Shown here one piece after another: positions 9,033 through 17,921 of a DNA stretch of 64,000 nt (positions are counted from its first letter, which is position 1; every line of letters starts with the position of its first letter). The position numbers were made by a program, and so were the translations under genes. Source of the DNA: JAJCYL01 sp965206015 (GTDB lineage: Bacteria > Bacteroidota > Bacteroidia > Cytophagales > Cyclobacteriaceae); NCBI GenBank assembly GCA_965206015.1, contig CBDBIW010000016.1, positions 558,001 through 622,000 on the forward strand, given 5' to 3'. The notes under the pieces were generated by a model, which worked only from the letters and a program-made list of their open reading frames with translations, was not told the origin of the DNA and did no database searches.

Positions 9033-10199
9033 ATGAGTAAGCCAGTAATATTGTGTGTTGATGATGATAAAGTGGTTTTGGATAGTTTGAGAGTACAATT
9101 AAGAAACTTCCTGAATCATACTTGTACAGTTGAAGTTGCTGAAAGTGGAGAAGAAGCACTTGAACTTATAGAAGATTTGTTGGGAGATTTGGGAGAACCT
9201 CCCTATTTGGTTATTTCGGACATGATAATGCCCCGAATGAAAGGGGATGAATTACTTTCCAAAATCCGCAAAAAATGCCCAGCCACATTGTCAATTTTAT
9301 TAACTGGTCAAGCGGAGAAAGCAGATATAATAAATGCGATAAATACCGCAGGCCTATATCGTTATATACCCAAACCATGGGAAGCCGAGGATCTCAATAT
9401 GACTGTTCGTGAAGCAATGAGCGCATTTGCAAACGCCAGAGAGCTTGAAAAACAAAAAGAACAACTTATTCTGATGAATAAGGGGTTGGAAAGGAAAGTT
9501 TTAGATCGCACAGCTAAAATAGCTGAGCAGAACAAGGAACTAGAAAAGGAAAAGAGGAAGTCGGACGACTTATTGCTCAATATTTTGCCAAAGGAAGTTG
9601 CTGAAGAATTAAAAGAGCATGGAAAGGCATTCCCCACTCTCTACCAACAAAGCACTGTACTGTTTTCTGATGTAGTTGGGTTCACACAGATAGCTGAGAA
9701 GATGACTCCCAAAGAGTTGGTTCAACAATTGGACACTTGTTTTCATGCCTTTGACCAAATAGTTGAACGCAACAATCTTGAAAAGATAAAGACCATTGGG
9801 GACGGGTATTTGGCAGCAGGAGGATTACCAGTATCCAACGACACAAATCCACAGGATGCGGTAAATGCGGCCATCGAAATGATTGCGTATATGAAGGAGT
9901 TGAATGCATCAAGGGGAGAACAACATAAGGAGGGGGGTATTTGGCAATTACGTGTGGGAATTCATACTGGTGAGTTAATAGCCGGGGTTGTGGGTAAAAA
10001 TAAATTCATTTATGACATCTGGGGAGATACTGTTAACAATGCCAGTCGAATGGAATCTAGCGGGGAACCGGGAAAGATCAATATCTCTCAAGGCACATAC
10101 GAATTGGTTAAAGACCAATACAAATGTCATTATAGGGGTGTGTTGGAAGTGAAGGGGAAAGAAGATGCAGGTATGTATTTTGTAGAAGGACCCATTTAA
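9033..10199 (+). CDS. Response regulator with class III adenylate cyclase output
   Basis: Residues 1-130 are a receiver (acidic CVDDDKVVL, phospho-acceptor Asp in VISDMIMPRMKGDE, Lys in YIPKPWE). A coiled-coil linker of about 60 residues (LERKVLDRTAKIAEQNKELE) follows, then a class III nucleotide cyclase domain from about residue 200. The two metal Asp residues are in VLFSDVVGFT and KTIGDGYLAAGG; the transition-state Asn/Arg are in DTVNNASRME. The purine-specifying positions are Lys (IKTIGD) and Asp (YDIWGD), the ATP-type combination, so it should make cAMP when phosphorylated. It sits between a degenerate receiver and a large histidine kinase, its probable phosphodonor. The effector for cAMP is not in the window. 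Confidence 0.88.
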   Translation: MSKPVILCVDDDKVVLDSLRVQLRNFLNHTCTVEVAESGEEALELIEDLLGDLGEPPYLVISDMIMPRMKGDELLSKIRKKCPATLSILLTGQAEKADIINAINTAGLYRYIPKPWEAEDLNMTVREAMSAFANARELEKQKEQLILMNKGLERKVLDRTAKIAEQNKELEKEKRKSDDLLLNILPKEVAEELKEHGKAFPTLYQQSTVLFSDVVGFTQIAEKMTPKELVQQLDTCFHAFDQIVERNNLEKIKTIGDGYLAAGGLPVSNDTNPQDAVNAAIEMIAYMKELNASRGEQHKEGGIWQLRVGIHTGELIAGVVGKNKFIYDIWGDTVNNASRMESSGEPGKINISQGTYELVKDQYKCHYRGVLEVKGKEDAGMYFVEGPI

Positions 10200-10222
10200 A
10201 TATTTAACGCTGATTATTGAAG

Positions 10223-12751
10223 ATGAATTTAAAAAAACACGGAATCAGCATAAAACTCATACTGGCTACTTCACTGCTGTTTTTTGTCTCCTATATTGGT
10301 GTAAGCGTTTATAGCTATGAAAGTTCACAGCAAAAATTAATTGAGAAAATTTTAGAAAGTGAACTTCCCGGTTCCTTAGACATTGTTTATCAGGTAATAC
10401 AGAACAAATTGGACATTGGCACAAAGATGGTGTCAGTCATGTCAGAAGGAGTTTTAATCGAAATGCTCGATTCCCAGTCAACCAATTCTGATGCGATTTC
10501 TGAATACTTAAATCGGATTAGCAAATCCTCAGAGCTTCAATACGTTGGAGTTCATACCAGCTCCGGGTATGTAACAGGGAGTGGTCTATTGAAGGCAGAT
10601 GACATCGAAAGCCGTCATTATGAACATCTCCGTCAAACACAGACCACCGCCTTCACGCAATTGGATGATTCAGGGAAAATGATTTTTTGGGTAAATCATT
10701 CAATAAGGAATGCGGAAGATGAATTACTTGGTTCTTGTCAGGTAGGATTTTCAGTTGATGAGCTTACCAAATCAATAAATAATGAAATAACAGGTGAAGG
10801 TAGCCTGTTGGTCGTTGACCAGGACGGAGTGATTAGAATAACTGGTGATATAAAGAATAAGTCTGCACACTTTGAAAGTCAGACGGATAGAAATATCGAT
10901 GAGATTGCCGGAATTTCTAATCTGAAATCCGAGATTCTTAATTCCCCTGATTTATTCACAGACTATTTTAGAGACAATGACAAATTTCATGTAGGCACTA
11001 AACTAATCCCATCTATAGATTGGTATGTGATAGTAGAGATCTCAGAAAACAAGATGATGGGCCCTATCTATGATCAATTCATTAATAACCTACTTATTGG
11101 GTTGGGTGTTACTTTGTTGACCATTTTACTTTGTGCTTTTCTTGTTCACGTCCTAGTGACAATACCACTTCTTCATTTTCAAAAAGGATTATCGCAGTTT
11201 TTTGACTTTCTGAATCGAACTAGTGGCAGGGCAGAGTTGATTGAAACAGGAAGCGATAACGAAATTGGTGCCATGGTAAAAATGGTCAATACAAACATCC
11301 AAATCATTGAGGACGGCATCGAAATGGACAATCGCCTTATTTCGGAAGTTACAAATGCTTTAGGTCAGATTCAGACGGGGACTCTTCTAATATCTCTGAG
11401 TGAAAAAGGTAAAAATCCTGAATTACAGAAATTGAAGGCGAGTTTCGATAAAATGATCGATATACTTGGCGAGAAGGTTGGGGAAGACATTAATATTATC
11501 CTTGAAACCATGAAAGAGTATGGAGAGTTGAATTTCTCAAGAACCCTGGAGGGTGCAAAAGGAGAAATAGAGGAGCAAGTGGTCTTTATGGGATCACAAA
11601 TTGCCAAAGCAATTGATGAGATAAAAGAAGCTGACAAAAAAATTAAGAAGCAGGCAGAAAAAATAAATACACAGAATAAGGCCCTTGAGGTAAGCAAGGA
11701 CCAAGCTGAAAGTGCCCTTTCAAAGCTAAAATCGGCTCAAACACAAATGATACATTCAGAAAAGCTGGCTGCACTAGGTCAATTAATGGCTGGAATTGCT
11801 CATGAAGTCAATTCCCCTCTTGGTGCTATCAATGCTTCTTCGGAAAATATTCAAAATTCGGTTGAAAAAGCGAGTCATTTTCTTCCCAGAGTAGTCAAGA
11901 TTCTTTCCCCGGAGTTACTCCAAGTTTTTTTCGTTCTTATTATGGATAGTCTCACGACAGAAAGGCCAACCTCCAGAGAAGTCAGGAAGTTAAGACGAGG
12001 TTTGGAGGGAAGACTCGAGGATTTAGGTGTCGAAGGAGCTGCTGACCTTGCAGATATCCTAACGGAAATGAACATTTTCGAAGTATATGAGGAAATTCTG
12101 CCTTTGATAACCCATAAACATGCAGGTAAGATCTTCGAGGCTGCTTTGAATTTGTCTTTAGTGAGGATTAGTAACGATAATATAAGACAAGCAGTGAAAA
12201 GAGCATCCAAGATTGTCTTTGCCATGAAAAAGTATTCTCATCAAGATGCATATGAAGAAAAGACCGTAACAGATGTAGTAGAAAATATTGATACAGTCCT
12301 TAATATATACTATAACCGGATGAAGTTCGGTATAGAGATGGTTAAGAATTATGAGGAAGTGCCTCATATAATGGCCTACCCTGGTGAACTTAATCAAGTG
12401 TGGACCAACTTACTTCACAATGCCTTACATGCGATGAGTTTTGAGGGCAGTTTGGAGATTTCTGTGCGAGAAAATAAAAGTTTTATCGAGGTCTCGTTTA
12501 AAGATACCGGGGGAGGTATTCCCGAAGAAGTACAGGACAAAATATTTACACCCTTTTTTACCACGAAGAAGAAGGGAGAAGGGACTGGCCTTGGACTTGA
12601 TATTGTAAAAAAGATTCTGGATAAACACCAGGGTACCATCACCTTTCAAAGTGAACCAAATGTCGGAACTACATTTTATGTTCAATTACCAATTTCACCA
12701 GTTGAGGGCTTGTCGGCCGGAGTGCCTGCCGCGGAAAAGCGGAGGTATTAA
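10223..12751 (+). CDS. Membrane sensor histidine kinase with Cache-like periplasmic domain
   Basis: An 842-residue kinase. Helix 1 is near residues 9-28 (LILATSLLFFVSYIGVSVYS), a periplasmic region of about 260 residues of Cache type follows, then helix 2 (LLIGLGVTLLTILLCAFLV). The cytoplasmic part has a HAMP-like segment, a long coiled coil, the H-box LAALGQLMAGIAHEVNSPLG (about residue 520) and an ATPase domain with N-box VWTNLLHNALHAM, G1 DTGGGIPEE and G2 GTGLGLDIVKK. The H-box and N-box are separated by an unusually long helical insert of about 150 residues. The ATG is preferred over a TTG two codons upstream. Only 23 bases separate it from the cyclase gene, implying one operon and a cognate pair. 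Confidence 0.88.
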   Translation: MNLKKHGISIKLILATSLLFFVSYIGVSVYSYESSQQKLIEKILESELPGSLDIVYQVIQNKLDIGTKMVSVMSEGVLIEMLDSQSTNSDAISEYLNRISKSSELQYVGVHTSSGYVTGSGLLKADDIESRHYEHLRQTQTTAFTQLDDSGKMIFWVNHSIRNAEDELLGSCQVGFSVDELTKSINNEITGEGSLLVVDQDGVIRITGDIKNKSAHFESQTDRNIDEIAGISNLKSEILNSPDLFTDYFRDNDKFHVGTKLIPSIDWYVIVEISENKMMGPIYDQFINNLLIGLGVTLLTILLCAFLVHVLVTIPLLHFQKGLSQFFDFLNRTSGRAELIETGSDNEIGAMVKMVNTNIQIIEDGIEMDNRLISEVTNALGQIQTGTLLISLSEKGKNPELQKLKASFDKMIDILGEKVGEDINIILETMKEYGELNFSRTLEGAKGEIEEQVVFMGSQIAKAIDEIKEADKKIKKQAEKINTQNKALEVSKDQAESALSKLKSAQTQMIHSEKLAALGQLMAGIAHEVNSPLGAINASSENIQNSVEKASHFLPRVVKILSPELLQVFFVLIMDSLTTERPTSREVRKLRRGLEGRLEDLGVEGAADLADILTEMNIFEVYEEILPLITHKHAGKIFEAALNLSLVRISNDNIRQAVKRASKIVFAMKKYSHQDAYEEKTVTDVVENIDTVLNIYYNRMKFGIEMVKNYEEVPHIMAYPGELNQVWTNLLHNALHAMSFEGSLEISVRENKSFIEVSFKDTGGGIPEEVQDKIFTPFFTTKKKGEGTGLGLDIVKKILDKHQGTITFQSEPNVGTTFYVQLPISPVEGLSAGVPAAEKRRY

Positions 12752-12789
12752 ACAGGGGAAAAGAAGGGTTTACAAACTTATAAACAGCT

Positions 12790-14451
12790 ATGAACCTAAT
12801 CTTAAACAGTTTTCAGAAATCCGTCGTCGTTTTTGTGATGATGATCTTAGTTTGGGTTGTTCTGCATGGTGTGATTTATTTCATCCCGGTAGACCTTTCT
12901 TTGGAATTTCATTCCAGTATCGACGACACTTATTTCTTTATTGAGTTTGCTCCAGAGATATGGCTGACACTCTTGGGAATTATCTTGGGAACCCTCATCA
13001 TTGTCATATCAATTGCATCTCAGAGCAATCCAAAGCTTATTGACTATTATCTGGGTGATTACCCAAGTCTCTATTATATCTGGGGAATCACCATGGGTGG
13101 CATAGAAAATATCTATATGCAACTGAACCTGGCAATCAATTCCATCTACTGGAACAACGTAATCTTCATGAACGTCTATTTGACCCTGCCATTGGCTATC
13201 GTAGGCGGTATACCATATACATTTTATATTCTTAGCTACACAAAAACCAGTAACGTCATTTCAAAGATTTTTCAGGAAAATAAAAAGTTTATTGACCGAT
13301 TTGTCGCAGCCCATGATAACCCAAAAAATATCAGGGACTATCAACATTACTTACTTGACACTATTAATCAATTGGATGATCAACTAGGCTATGTTCAGTT
13401 TAAAGAAGCAAAGAGTGAGATAATTAACCGATTTGGCCGGTCAATGCGAAGTTTTTTGAAAGTCAAACATAAAATTGAGCCAGGGTTTTTTATGATTTCT
13501 TCCGGAATACATCACGATATTTCTTTTAAGACTCTTAGAGAAAGTTTTAACCAGATTGAAGGAGACAAGACATTCTATGAGCACAAAATCTTTCGTATCA
13601 TGGTTGGCATCTATAGGGATTTTATAGAGAAAGGTCATTACGATCTAGCTTCACACTGTGGTAACGAATTGGCTAAAATTGGAATAACCGCTCTTGAGAA
13701 TAAACAGAGGAAATCTGTGGACCTGTTGCTAATCCAATTCAATACAATTTTAAGAATAGGAATAAAACAAGCCACTAAAACAAGTGATATAAGAGGGGTC
13801 TATAGCAGTGTATATCATTATAGCTATTTAATTAATGAATTTATTAAGGCAGGACAAAATGAGTATGTGTTGAAGTGTTGCAGATACTTCACTTACTATG
13901 TAAAGGAGTTGCAAAAGTTGAGTAAAGGTCGACCACACTTCAGATTCCTTGTTGATGCCTTGAATAAGGAGTTGCAGGTAATTCTGATAAGATTAAATGA
14001 GAACAATAGAGAAGTGGAGTTTCAGCAGAAGATACTCAAAATATTTGCTGACCACCAGCCTGACGGAGTTTATCATGCCAATATGAATGAACTTAAAGGG
14101 GATGGATCTCGATTAATACAGATTGCACTCATATTGTATTATCTTGAAAAAGACAGTGAACATTTGGCACATTACCTACTGGGTCGAATGATAGATTATC
14201 TCATAGGAATTAAGGAACTTTCTAAAAATAATATTGTCCAAATTGTGGTTGAAGACTGCAAACGTATTAAAGACACAGCGGCAACATTCTGGGAGGACAC
14301 TGATCGCGGGAATACTAACATATACCACGCTCCTGAAAAGCACCAGATAACTAACTTTGTGAAATTATTTCATGAAAAGATTGGCAATTATAAGGAAGCC
14401 CTTAATGGTAGATTGGCCATGGAAGCAAAAGAGCTAACAAGTAATTTCTGA
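12790..14451 (+). CDS. Membrane protein of unknown function (DUF2254-like N-terminus)
   Basis: A 553-residue protein with three or four N-terminal transmembrane helices (VVVFVMMILVWVVLHGVIYF; WLTLLGIILGTLIIVISIAS; YLTLPLAIVGGIPYTFYILS) and a long, mostly alpha-helical cytoplasmic region without a motif I recognise. The layout of helices and the polar IASQSNPKLIDYY stretch recall DUF2254 membrane proteins, but similarity is weak. It begins 39 bases after the histidine kinase stop and is followed by a terminator hairpin, so it closes the receiver/cyclase/kinase transcription unit. A role in the output or sensing of that system is inference from position only. Confidence 0.6.
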   Translation: MNLILNSFQKSVVVFVMMILVWVVLHGVIYFIPVDLSLEFHSSIDDTYFFIEFAPEIWLTLLGIILGTLIIVISIASQSNPKLIDYYLGDYPSLYYIWGITMGGIENIYMQLNLAINSIYWNNVIFMNVYLTLPLAIVGGIPYTFYILSYTKTSNVISKIFQENKKFIDRFVAAHDNPKNIRDYQHYLLDTINQLDDQLGYVQFKEAKSEIINRFGRSMRSFLKVKHKIEPGFFMISSGIHHDISFKTLRESFNQIEGDKTFYEHKIFRIMVGIYRDFIEKGHYDLASHCGNELAKIGITALENKQRKSVDLLLIQFNTILRIGIKQATKTSDIRGVYSSVYHYSYLINEFIKAGQNEYVLKCCRYFTYYVKELQKLSKGRPHFRFLVDALNKELQVILIRLNENNREVEFQQKILKIFADHQPDGVYHANMNELKGDGSRLIQIALILYYLEKDSEHLAHYLLGRMIDYLIGIKELSKNNIVQIVVEDCKRIKDTAATFWEDTDRGNTNIYHAPEKHQITNFVKLFHEKIGNYKEALNGRLAMEAKELTSNF

Positions 14452-14465
14452 AATAATTAATCATT

Positions 14466-14492
14466 AAAAACTCATTTGGCAAATGAGTTTTT
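14466..14492 (+). terminator. Rho-independent terminator of the signalling operon
   Basis: A near-perfect hairpin (AAAAACTCATTT, 3-base loop, AAATGAGTTTTT) lies 15 bases after the stop of the membrane protein gene and ends in a T run. Confidence 0.85.
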
Positions 14493-14595
14493 AATGGCGT
14501 CAGCCACCATTCCCAGGAATTCACTAGTTTTGGCTGAATCTATCCATCGGATAACCACCATGAAATCATGTTTGGCCAAACCCCTTGCAACGGTC

Positions 14596-15024
14596 TTAAT
14601 TCAGGCATACCTTCTTTTCAGGCATACCTTCTTTGTTATTATCTGAGGCTTTTTTCAGATTGTCTTTGAAGTACCCGACCCCGGCCATCACCATTCCGCA
14701 ATTATGCTCGGTGGCATTCTGTAGGTCGTGGAGGTATTCCATCACCAGTTGGGACAGCTTACCCGCCTCATCAATGATGAGTAGCGGGTCATGCTGTTTG
14801 TTGAGTTCAAGGGTGATCCGTTCAATGATCTCGTGTATCGTGCCATGAAAGGCAATGCCCATTTCACGCAGCAGGTGTTGTAAAAGCTGCTTGGCTGTCA
14901 TGCTTTTGCCACAGGTAACCAGATAGGTGTTCTTTTCTGATCGGTAGTATTCTTTACAGTGCGGTGGTTTTTCCGTATCCGGTGGCTCCCGTGATGCCCA
15001 CCATGCGCTTACGGTCTCTGGCAT
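14596..15024 (-). pseudogene. MuB-like AAA ATPase of a transposable element, frameshifted
   Basis: The readable frame gives YYRSEKNTYLVTCGKSMTAK, a helical core and the Walker B segment PLLIIDEAGKL, as in the small ATPases (MuB/ExeA type) that help Mu-like transposases pick targets. The Walker A segment (GITGATGYGKTTAL) and the preceding ARDRKRMV lie in a different frame at about 14960-15010, so a frameshift separates the P-loop from the rest. The C-terminus carries a perfect 17-bp tandem duplication at 14600-14633. It is downstream of a transposase fragment and regulators, the order expected for a Mu-like early region. No active product is expected. Confidence 0.75.
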
Positions 15025-15326
15025 GGTCGCATGTGTTGAATATTTTTTGATTTGTAGATGTGTTTTTTGATTTGGTCGTCGTAAATGGCACGGAGTTGTT
15101 CACTCTTTTTAACTTCCTGCTCTTCCTGTTCTGCGGTGGTCAGAATGCCGTATTTCTTGCGAGTGGGGGAAGGAATGGTGTCTACTTTAATGTAGACTAT
15201 TTTATCCTTGTAATTCTCCCAAGAAGTGGATTTGCCTTTTCTATTAGAATTTATCCCACAATCAATAGTGCCTTTAGGTACTTTATAATTTTCTATTAAA
15301 AAACGATATGAAATTAGCTTATTCAT
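15009..15326 (-). pseudogene. Mu-like transposase N-terminal fragment fused to the ATPase N-terminus
   Basis: The first part (MNKLISYRFLIENYKVPKGT, then NRKGKSTSWENYKDK and IPSPTRKKYGI) resembles the DNA-binding N-terminus of MuA-like transposases in Bacteroidetes elements. After about 60 residues it passes directly into LTTAEQEEQEVKKSEQLRAI, which looks like the helical N-terminus of the neighbouring ATPase. The whole DDE catalytic core is therefore missing, best explained by an internal deletion of about 1.5-2 kb. The start overlaps the end of the small upstream gene by eight bases. The domain naming is from pattern memory. Confidence 0.55.
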
Positions 15327-15585
15327 CAAGTAGATGTTTTGCAACCTCTATTTCATCTTGATCGCTAATAAAATCTTGAATTGATATTATTTCCCTAGAT
15401 TTTATTTCCTTATACAATATCAGGGTTGCTAGGAATATTTTCTTTCCTTTATCATACCTCATATTCCCTCCATTAAAGAATTTTTTTATAGTTACGTAAG
15501 AACAATTTGCCCCCTCAGCAATCACTTTTTTGCTACCATGAGGTAAGAACTTTGCTAATTCCGTTATTTTTCCGTCAGATTTCAT
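15319..15585 (-). CDS. Small putative DNA-binding protein of the Mu-like element
   Basis: An 88-residue polar protein. Residues 17-40 (GSKKVIAEGANCSYVTIKKF) look like a helix-turn-helix with a serine/threonine-rich recognition helix, and the rest is helical. It is the first gene of the leftward unit ahead of the transposase fragment and is divergent from an XRE repressor across an 81-base AT-rich gap, the position of Ner/Cro-like early regulators in Mu-type elements. The frame is intact. Function is inferred from position and the weak helix-turn-helix. Confidence 0.5.
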   Translation of the reverse strand: MKSDGKITELAKFLPHGSKKVIAEGANCSYVTIKKFFNGGNMRYDKGKKIFLATLILYKEIKSREIISIQDFISDQDEIEVAKHLLDE

Positions 15586-15666
15586 AGAGTTTAATTATAA
15601 TAACATTAAAATATTAGTATAATTAATATCTAATTATAATAGAATTAATAAAATTATTTTAGAAAA
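15586..15666. promoter_or_regulatory. Divergent regulatory region with repeated operator-like sequence
   Basis: The 81-base gap between the repressor and the small DNA-binding gene is almost pure A+T and carries two exact copies of TAATTATAATA (15592-15602 and 15631-15641), 39 bases apart. This is the expected location of operators for an early-region switch; repressor binding is inference. Confidence 0.45.
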
Positions 15667-16341
15667 ATGAGCTCCTATTTGTCATGTTTCCCCAAAAACT
15701 TAGTTTACTTAAGGAAGAAAAATTCAATGAATCAAAGCGACTTATCAGAAATTTTAGGCAAGAAAAATGGAATAATTAGTGCTTATGAAAAAGGTGCTTC
15801 TTCACCTCCTCTGGATGTATTGATAAATATTTCTGGTCTATTTAAAGTATCATTAGATTCTCTAATTAATTCAGATTTTTCTGATGCTAAAAATCAAAAT
15901 AAAATAGATTTAGAACAAGAAAATAGCTGGAACTCTCGGTCAATTCCGTATTATATTGACTTGGATAACTTCAACCCTTATACTATTATGAGTGCATTGA
16001 AAGATGTAATTGAAGATACTAATCCTGATCTTGTGAAATTAGACAATGAGATTAGTAGTTTCAATTCAAAATCTTTTAGGCTTAATACGATTTTTGAAAA
16101 ATGGATTTTATATACTCCTATATTAGAGCAAGCCATTGATTCAATGGGGGCACTGAAACCGATTACAGAAAATAAAGTTTTTGAAGAGCTTAAAAGAAGA
16201 CTTGAGGAAGCGCAAAGTTTGATTAGAGGTAGAGAAAAAAATATTGCTAGAGATTTAAGCGAAATCAATAACCTTTTAAAAAATTTTCTCAAAAAGAATT
16301 CAGACTTAAATGATGTTTTCAAGGATGCCCTACTTTCTTGA
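15667..16341 (+). CDS. XRE-family transcriptional repressor
   Basis: A 224-residue protein. Residues 8-62 form a Cro/CI-type helix-turn-helix (LVYLRKKNSMNQSDLSEILG, ISAYEKGASSPPLDVLINIS, FKVSLDSLI). The C-terminal 150 residues are helical and charged with a coiled-coil look (EELKRRLEEAQSLIRGREKN) and could mediate oligomerisation. It is divergent from the remnant transposition genes and is probably the immunity repressor of the Mu-like element. Its frame is intact although the genes it would control are broken. A free-standing chromosomal regulator cannot be excluded. Confidence 0.8.
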   Translation: MSSYLSCFPKNLVYLRKKNSMNQSDLSEILGKKNGIISAYEKGASSPPLDVLINISGLFKVSLDSLINSDFSDAKNQNKIDLEQENSWNSRSIPYYIDLDNFNPYTIMSALKDVIEDTNPDLVKLDNEISSFNSKSFRLNTIFEKWILYTPILEQAIDSMGALKPITENKVFEELKRRLEEAQSLIRGREKNIARDLSEINNLLKNFLKKNSDLNDVFKDALLS

Positions 16342-16578
16342 AAACCGTCCCTGAACCAAGCCTAACTGTCCCTTAATTGTCAAAAATGGGTTCAGACACA
16401 TCAAAAAAACCATCAAAATGGGCTGTTTTCTGTGGGTATTTTGCAGGTTTTCAGGTTATATACCTCATGTTATTAAAACTTATTGCGCATTTGTTCTCTC
16501 TTTTGTTTTTCGCCTTTTTAGGGTGTAAATCACTTATTTTCAATTAGTTAAGTGCCTTTTTTGCCCTTTTATACTATG

Positions 16579-16613
16579 GCTTATTTGTAATAAGGTGCTT
16601 ATTTGTAATAAGG
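16579..16613. repeat. 17-bp tandem duplication in noncoding sequence
   Basis: GCTTATTTGTAATAAGG occurs at 16579-16595 and again at 16597-16613, separated by one base. The rest of 16342-16617 contains nothing I recognise. Confidence 0.8.
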
Positions 16614-16617
16614 GGTA

Positions 16618-16960
16618 CAATATGCCTGAGATAACGGGTCATGCGCCTGACCCCATAGAAGGGCTTATCAAAGAACTCCCTGTCCATGATCTTCATCAAG
16701 TACATGTTCAGTCCGCTCTCACCTCCGGCTTGTAATAAAGACCTGAGCGGTGAATGCTAAACAAACGGCACTGACCGCTCACACTCAAATGGTGATTTTG
16801 TAGGCCTATCATCTTTCTGCGTGTGTGGAGACTCAATCCTGGCCTAGACTTTTTTTCAAGAAATCCTTTTCAATTTCCAGCTTGCCAATCTTCTTATAGC
16901 GTTGGTCCATCTCGGCCTTGAGACGTTTGTTTTCATGTTTCAGGTAATTAAAGTTAAGTA
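16618..16960 (-). pseudogene. IS3-family orfA/orfB debris
   Basis: On the minus strand one frame reads the end of an IS3 OrfA (KHENKRLKAEMDQRYKKIGK ... DFLKKSLGQD, then stop). Downstream frames give the start of OrfB: SVSGQCRLFSIHRSGLYYKP, then after a frameshift MYLMKIMDREFFDKPFYGV and RRMTRYLR. These are the standard sequences bridging the two IS3 reading frames, but the integrase core is absent. It is a short, dead relic. Confidence 0.75.
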
Positions 16961-17012
16961 ATATCATAGCTTAACTACCTGCCCTGTTTTAGGGGAGCAT
17001 TATAAAAAGTTG

Positions 17013-17822
17013 CTACCCCCAAAGGGTGTACTTCTCCAAATGCACAAGTTCTTTAAAAAAAAGTTTCGTAGCTGCTTCGAAAGATTCCGTAAAATCAGAT
17101 ACTAAAAATTGGTCATCATCGAATTGCCTTTCTTTCCTGACTAGGCTATTGTATTCCAGATAAGCCTTCAGGGCTTTGGCCACTGTTACTGATGAGTCAA
17201 TTACTTCTACTTTCCCTTTGTAATAGTTATCGATTGCCTTCTTGATAAGGGGATAATGAGTACATCCTAGTATGAGTGCTTCTATTTCCTTCAATTCCTC
17301 ATTCACAAGGTATTGCTGAATGATCTCTTCGCTAATGTGATTACTGATGAATCCTTCTTCGATCATGGGCACCAAAAGAGGTGTAGCAAGAGCATTCAAT
17401 TTAACCCCCGCTGAAGACTGGCTAATTTTGGTTTCATACACCTGAGAATTAACGGTCTGCTTGGTGCCAATCAGGCCAATGTTGGTATTTTGATGGTTTT
17501 CCCGGATATAATCGACCACTGGGTCAATCACATTGAAAACTTTAGCCTTTTTACCGGCATATTCTCTAACCAATTCAAATGCTGCTGCAGAAGCAGAATT
17601 ACAAGCAATGAGGATTGTTTTACAACCTCGTTGGATCAGAACATCCGTAATTTTTACTGAATAAGCCTGAATGGCAGCAGCTGACTTGTCACCATAAGGC
17701 AAGTGAGCGGTGTCCCCGAAATAAATGATTTGTTCATCGGGCATGAGGTCCTTAACCGCACGGGCAACGGTCATTCCGCCGATGCCACTGTCAAAAATAC
17801 CGATGGGGTCTGAAGACTTCAT
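17013..17822 (-). CDS. murI: Glutamate racemase
   Basis: Converts L-glutamate to D-glutamate for peptidoglycan. The start motif IGIFDSGIGGMTVARAV carries the catalytic Asp; the two catalytic Cys residues are in LIACNSASAAAF and LILGCTHYPL. From this ATG it is 269 residues, the usual length. The frame is open 40 codons further upstream, but that extension reads through a repeat (PETPAFAGMTE) and into the end of an insertion sequence and is not part of the protein. It is an essential gene stranded among transposon remnants; the IS4 element lies 100 bases upstream of the start, so its native promoter may have been displaced. Confidence 0.95.
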   Translation of the reverse strand: MKSSDPIGIFDSGIGGMTVARAVKDLMPDEQIIYFGDTAHLPYGDKSAAAIQAYSVKITDVLIQRGCKTILIACNSASAAAFELVREYAGKKAKVFNVIDPVVDYIRENHQNTNIGLIGTKQTVNSQVYETKISQSSAGVKLNALATPLLVPMIEEGFISNHISEEIIQQYLVNEELKEIEALILGCTHYPLIKKAIDNYYKGKVEVIDSSVTVAKALKAYLEYNSLVRKERQFDDDQFLVSDFTESFEAATKLFFKELVHLEKYTLWG

Positions 17823-17847
17823 AATGGTGCAAATATGAAAACATTCC

Positions 17848-17876
17848 GTCATTCCTGCGAAAGCAGGAGTCTCCGG
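17848..17876. repeat. REP-like palindromic repeat unit
   Basis: CGTCATTCCTGCGAAAGCAGG contains the short stem CCTGC/GCAGG around GAAA. This is the widespread intergenic palindrome family that, when read in frame, gives the PAFAGMTE-type peptide seen upstream of murI. Confidence 0.6.
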
Positions 17877-17921
17877 AACATAGCTTCTCGGTAAGATTCC
17901 CCGGTCAGGCCGTGGGATGAC

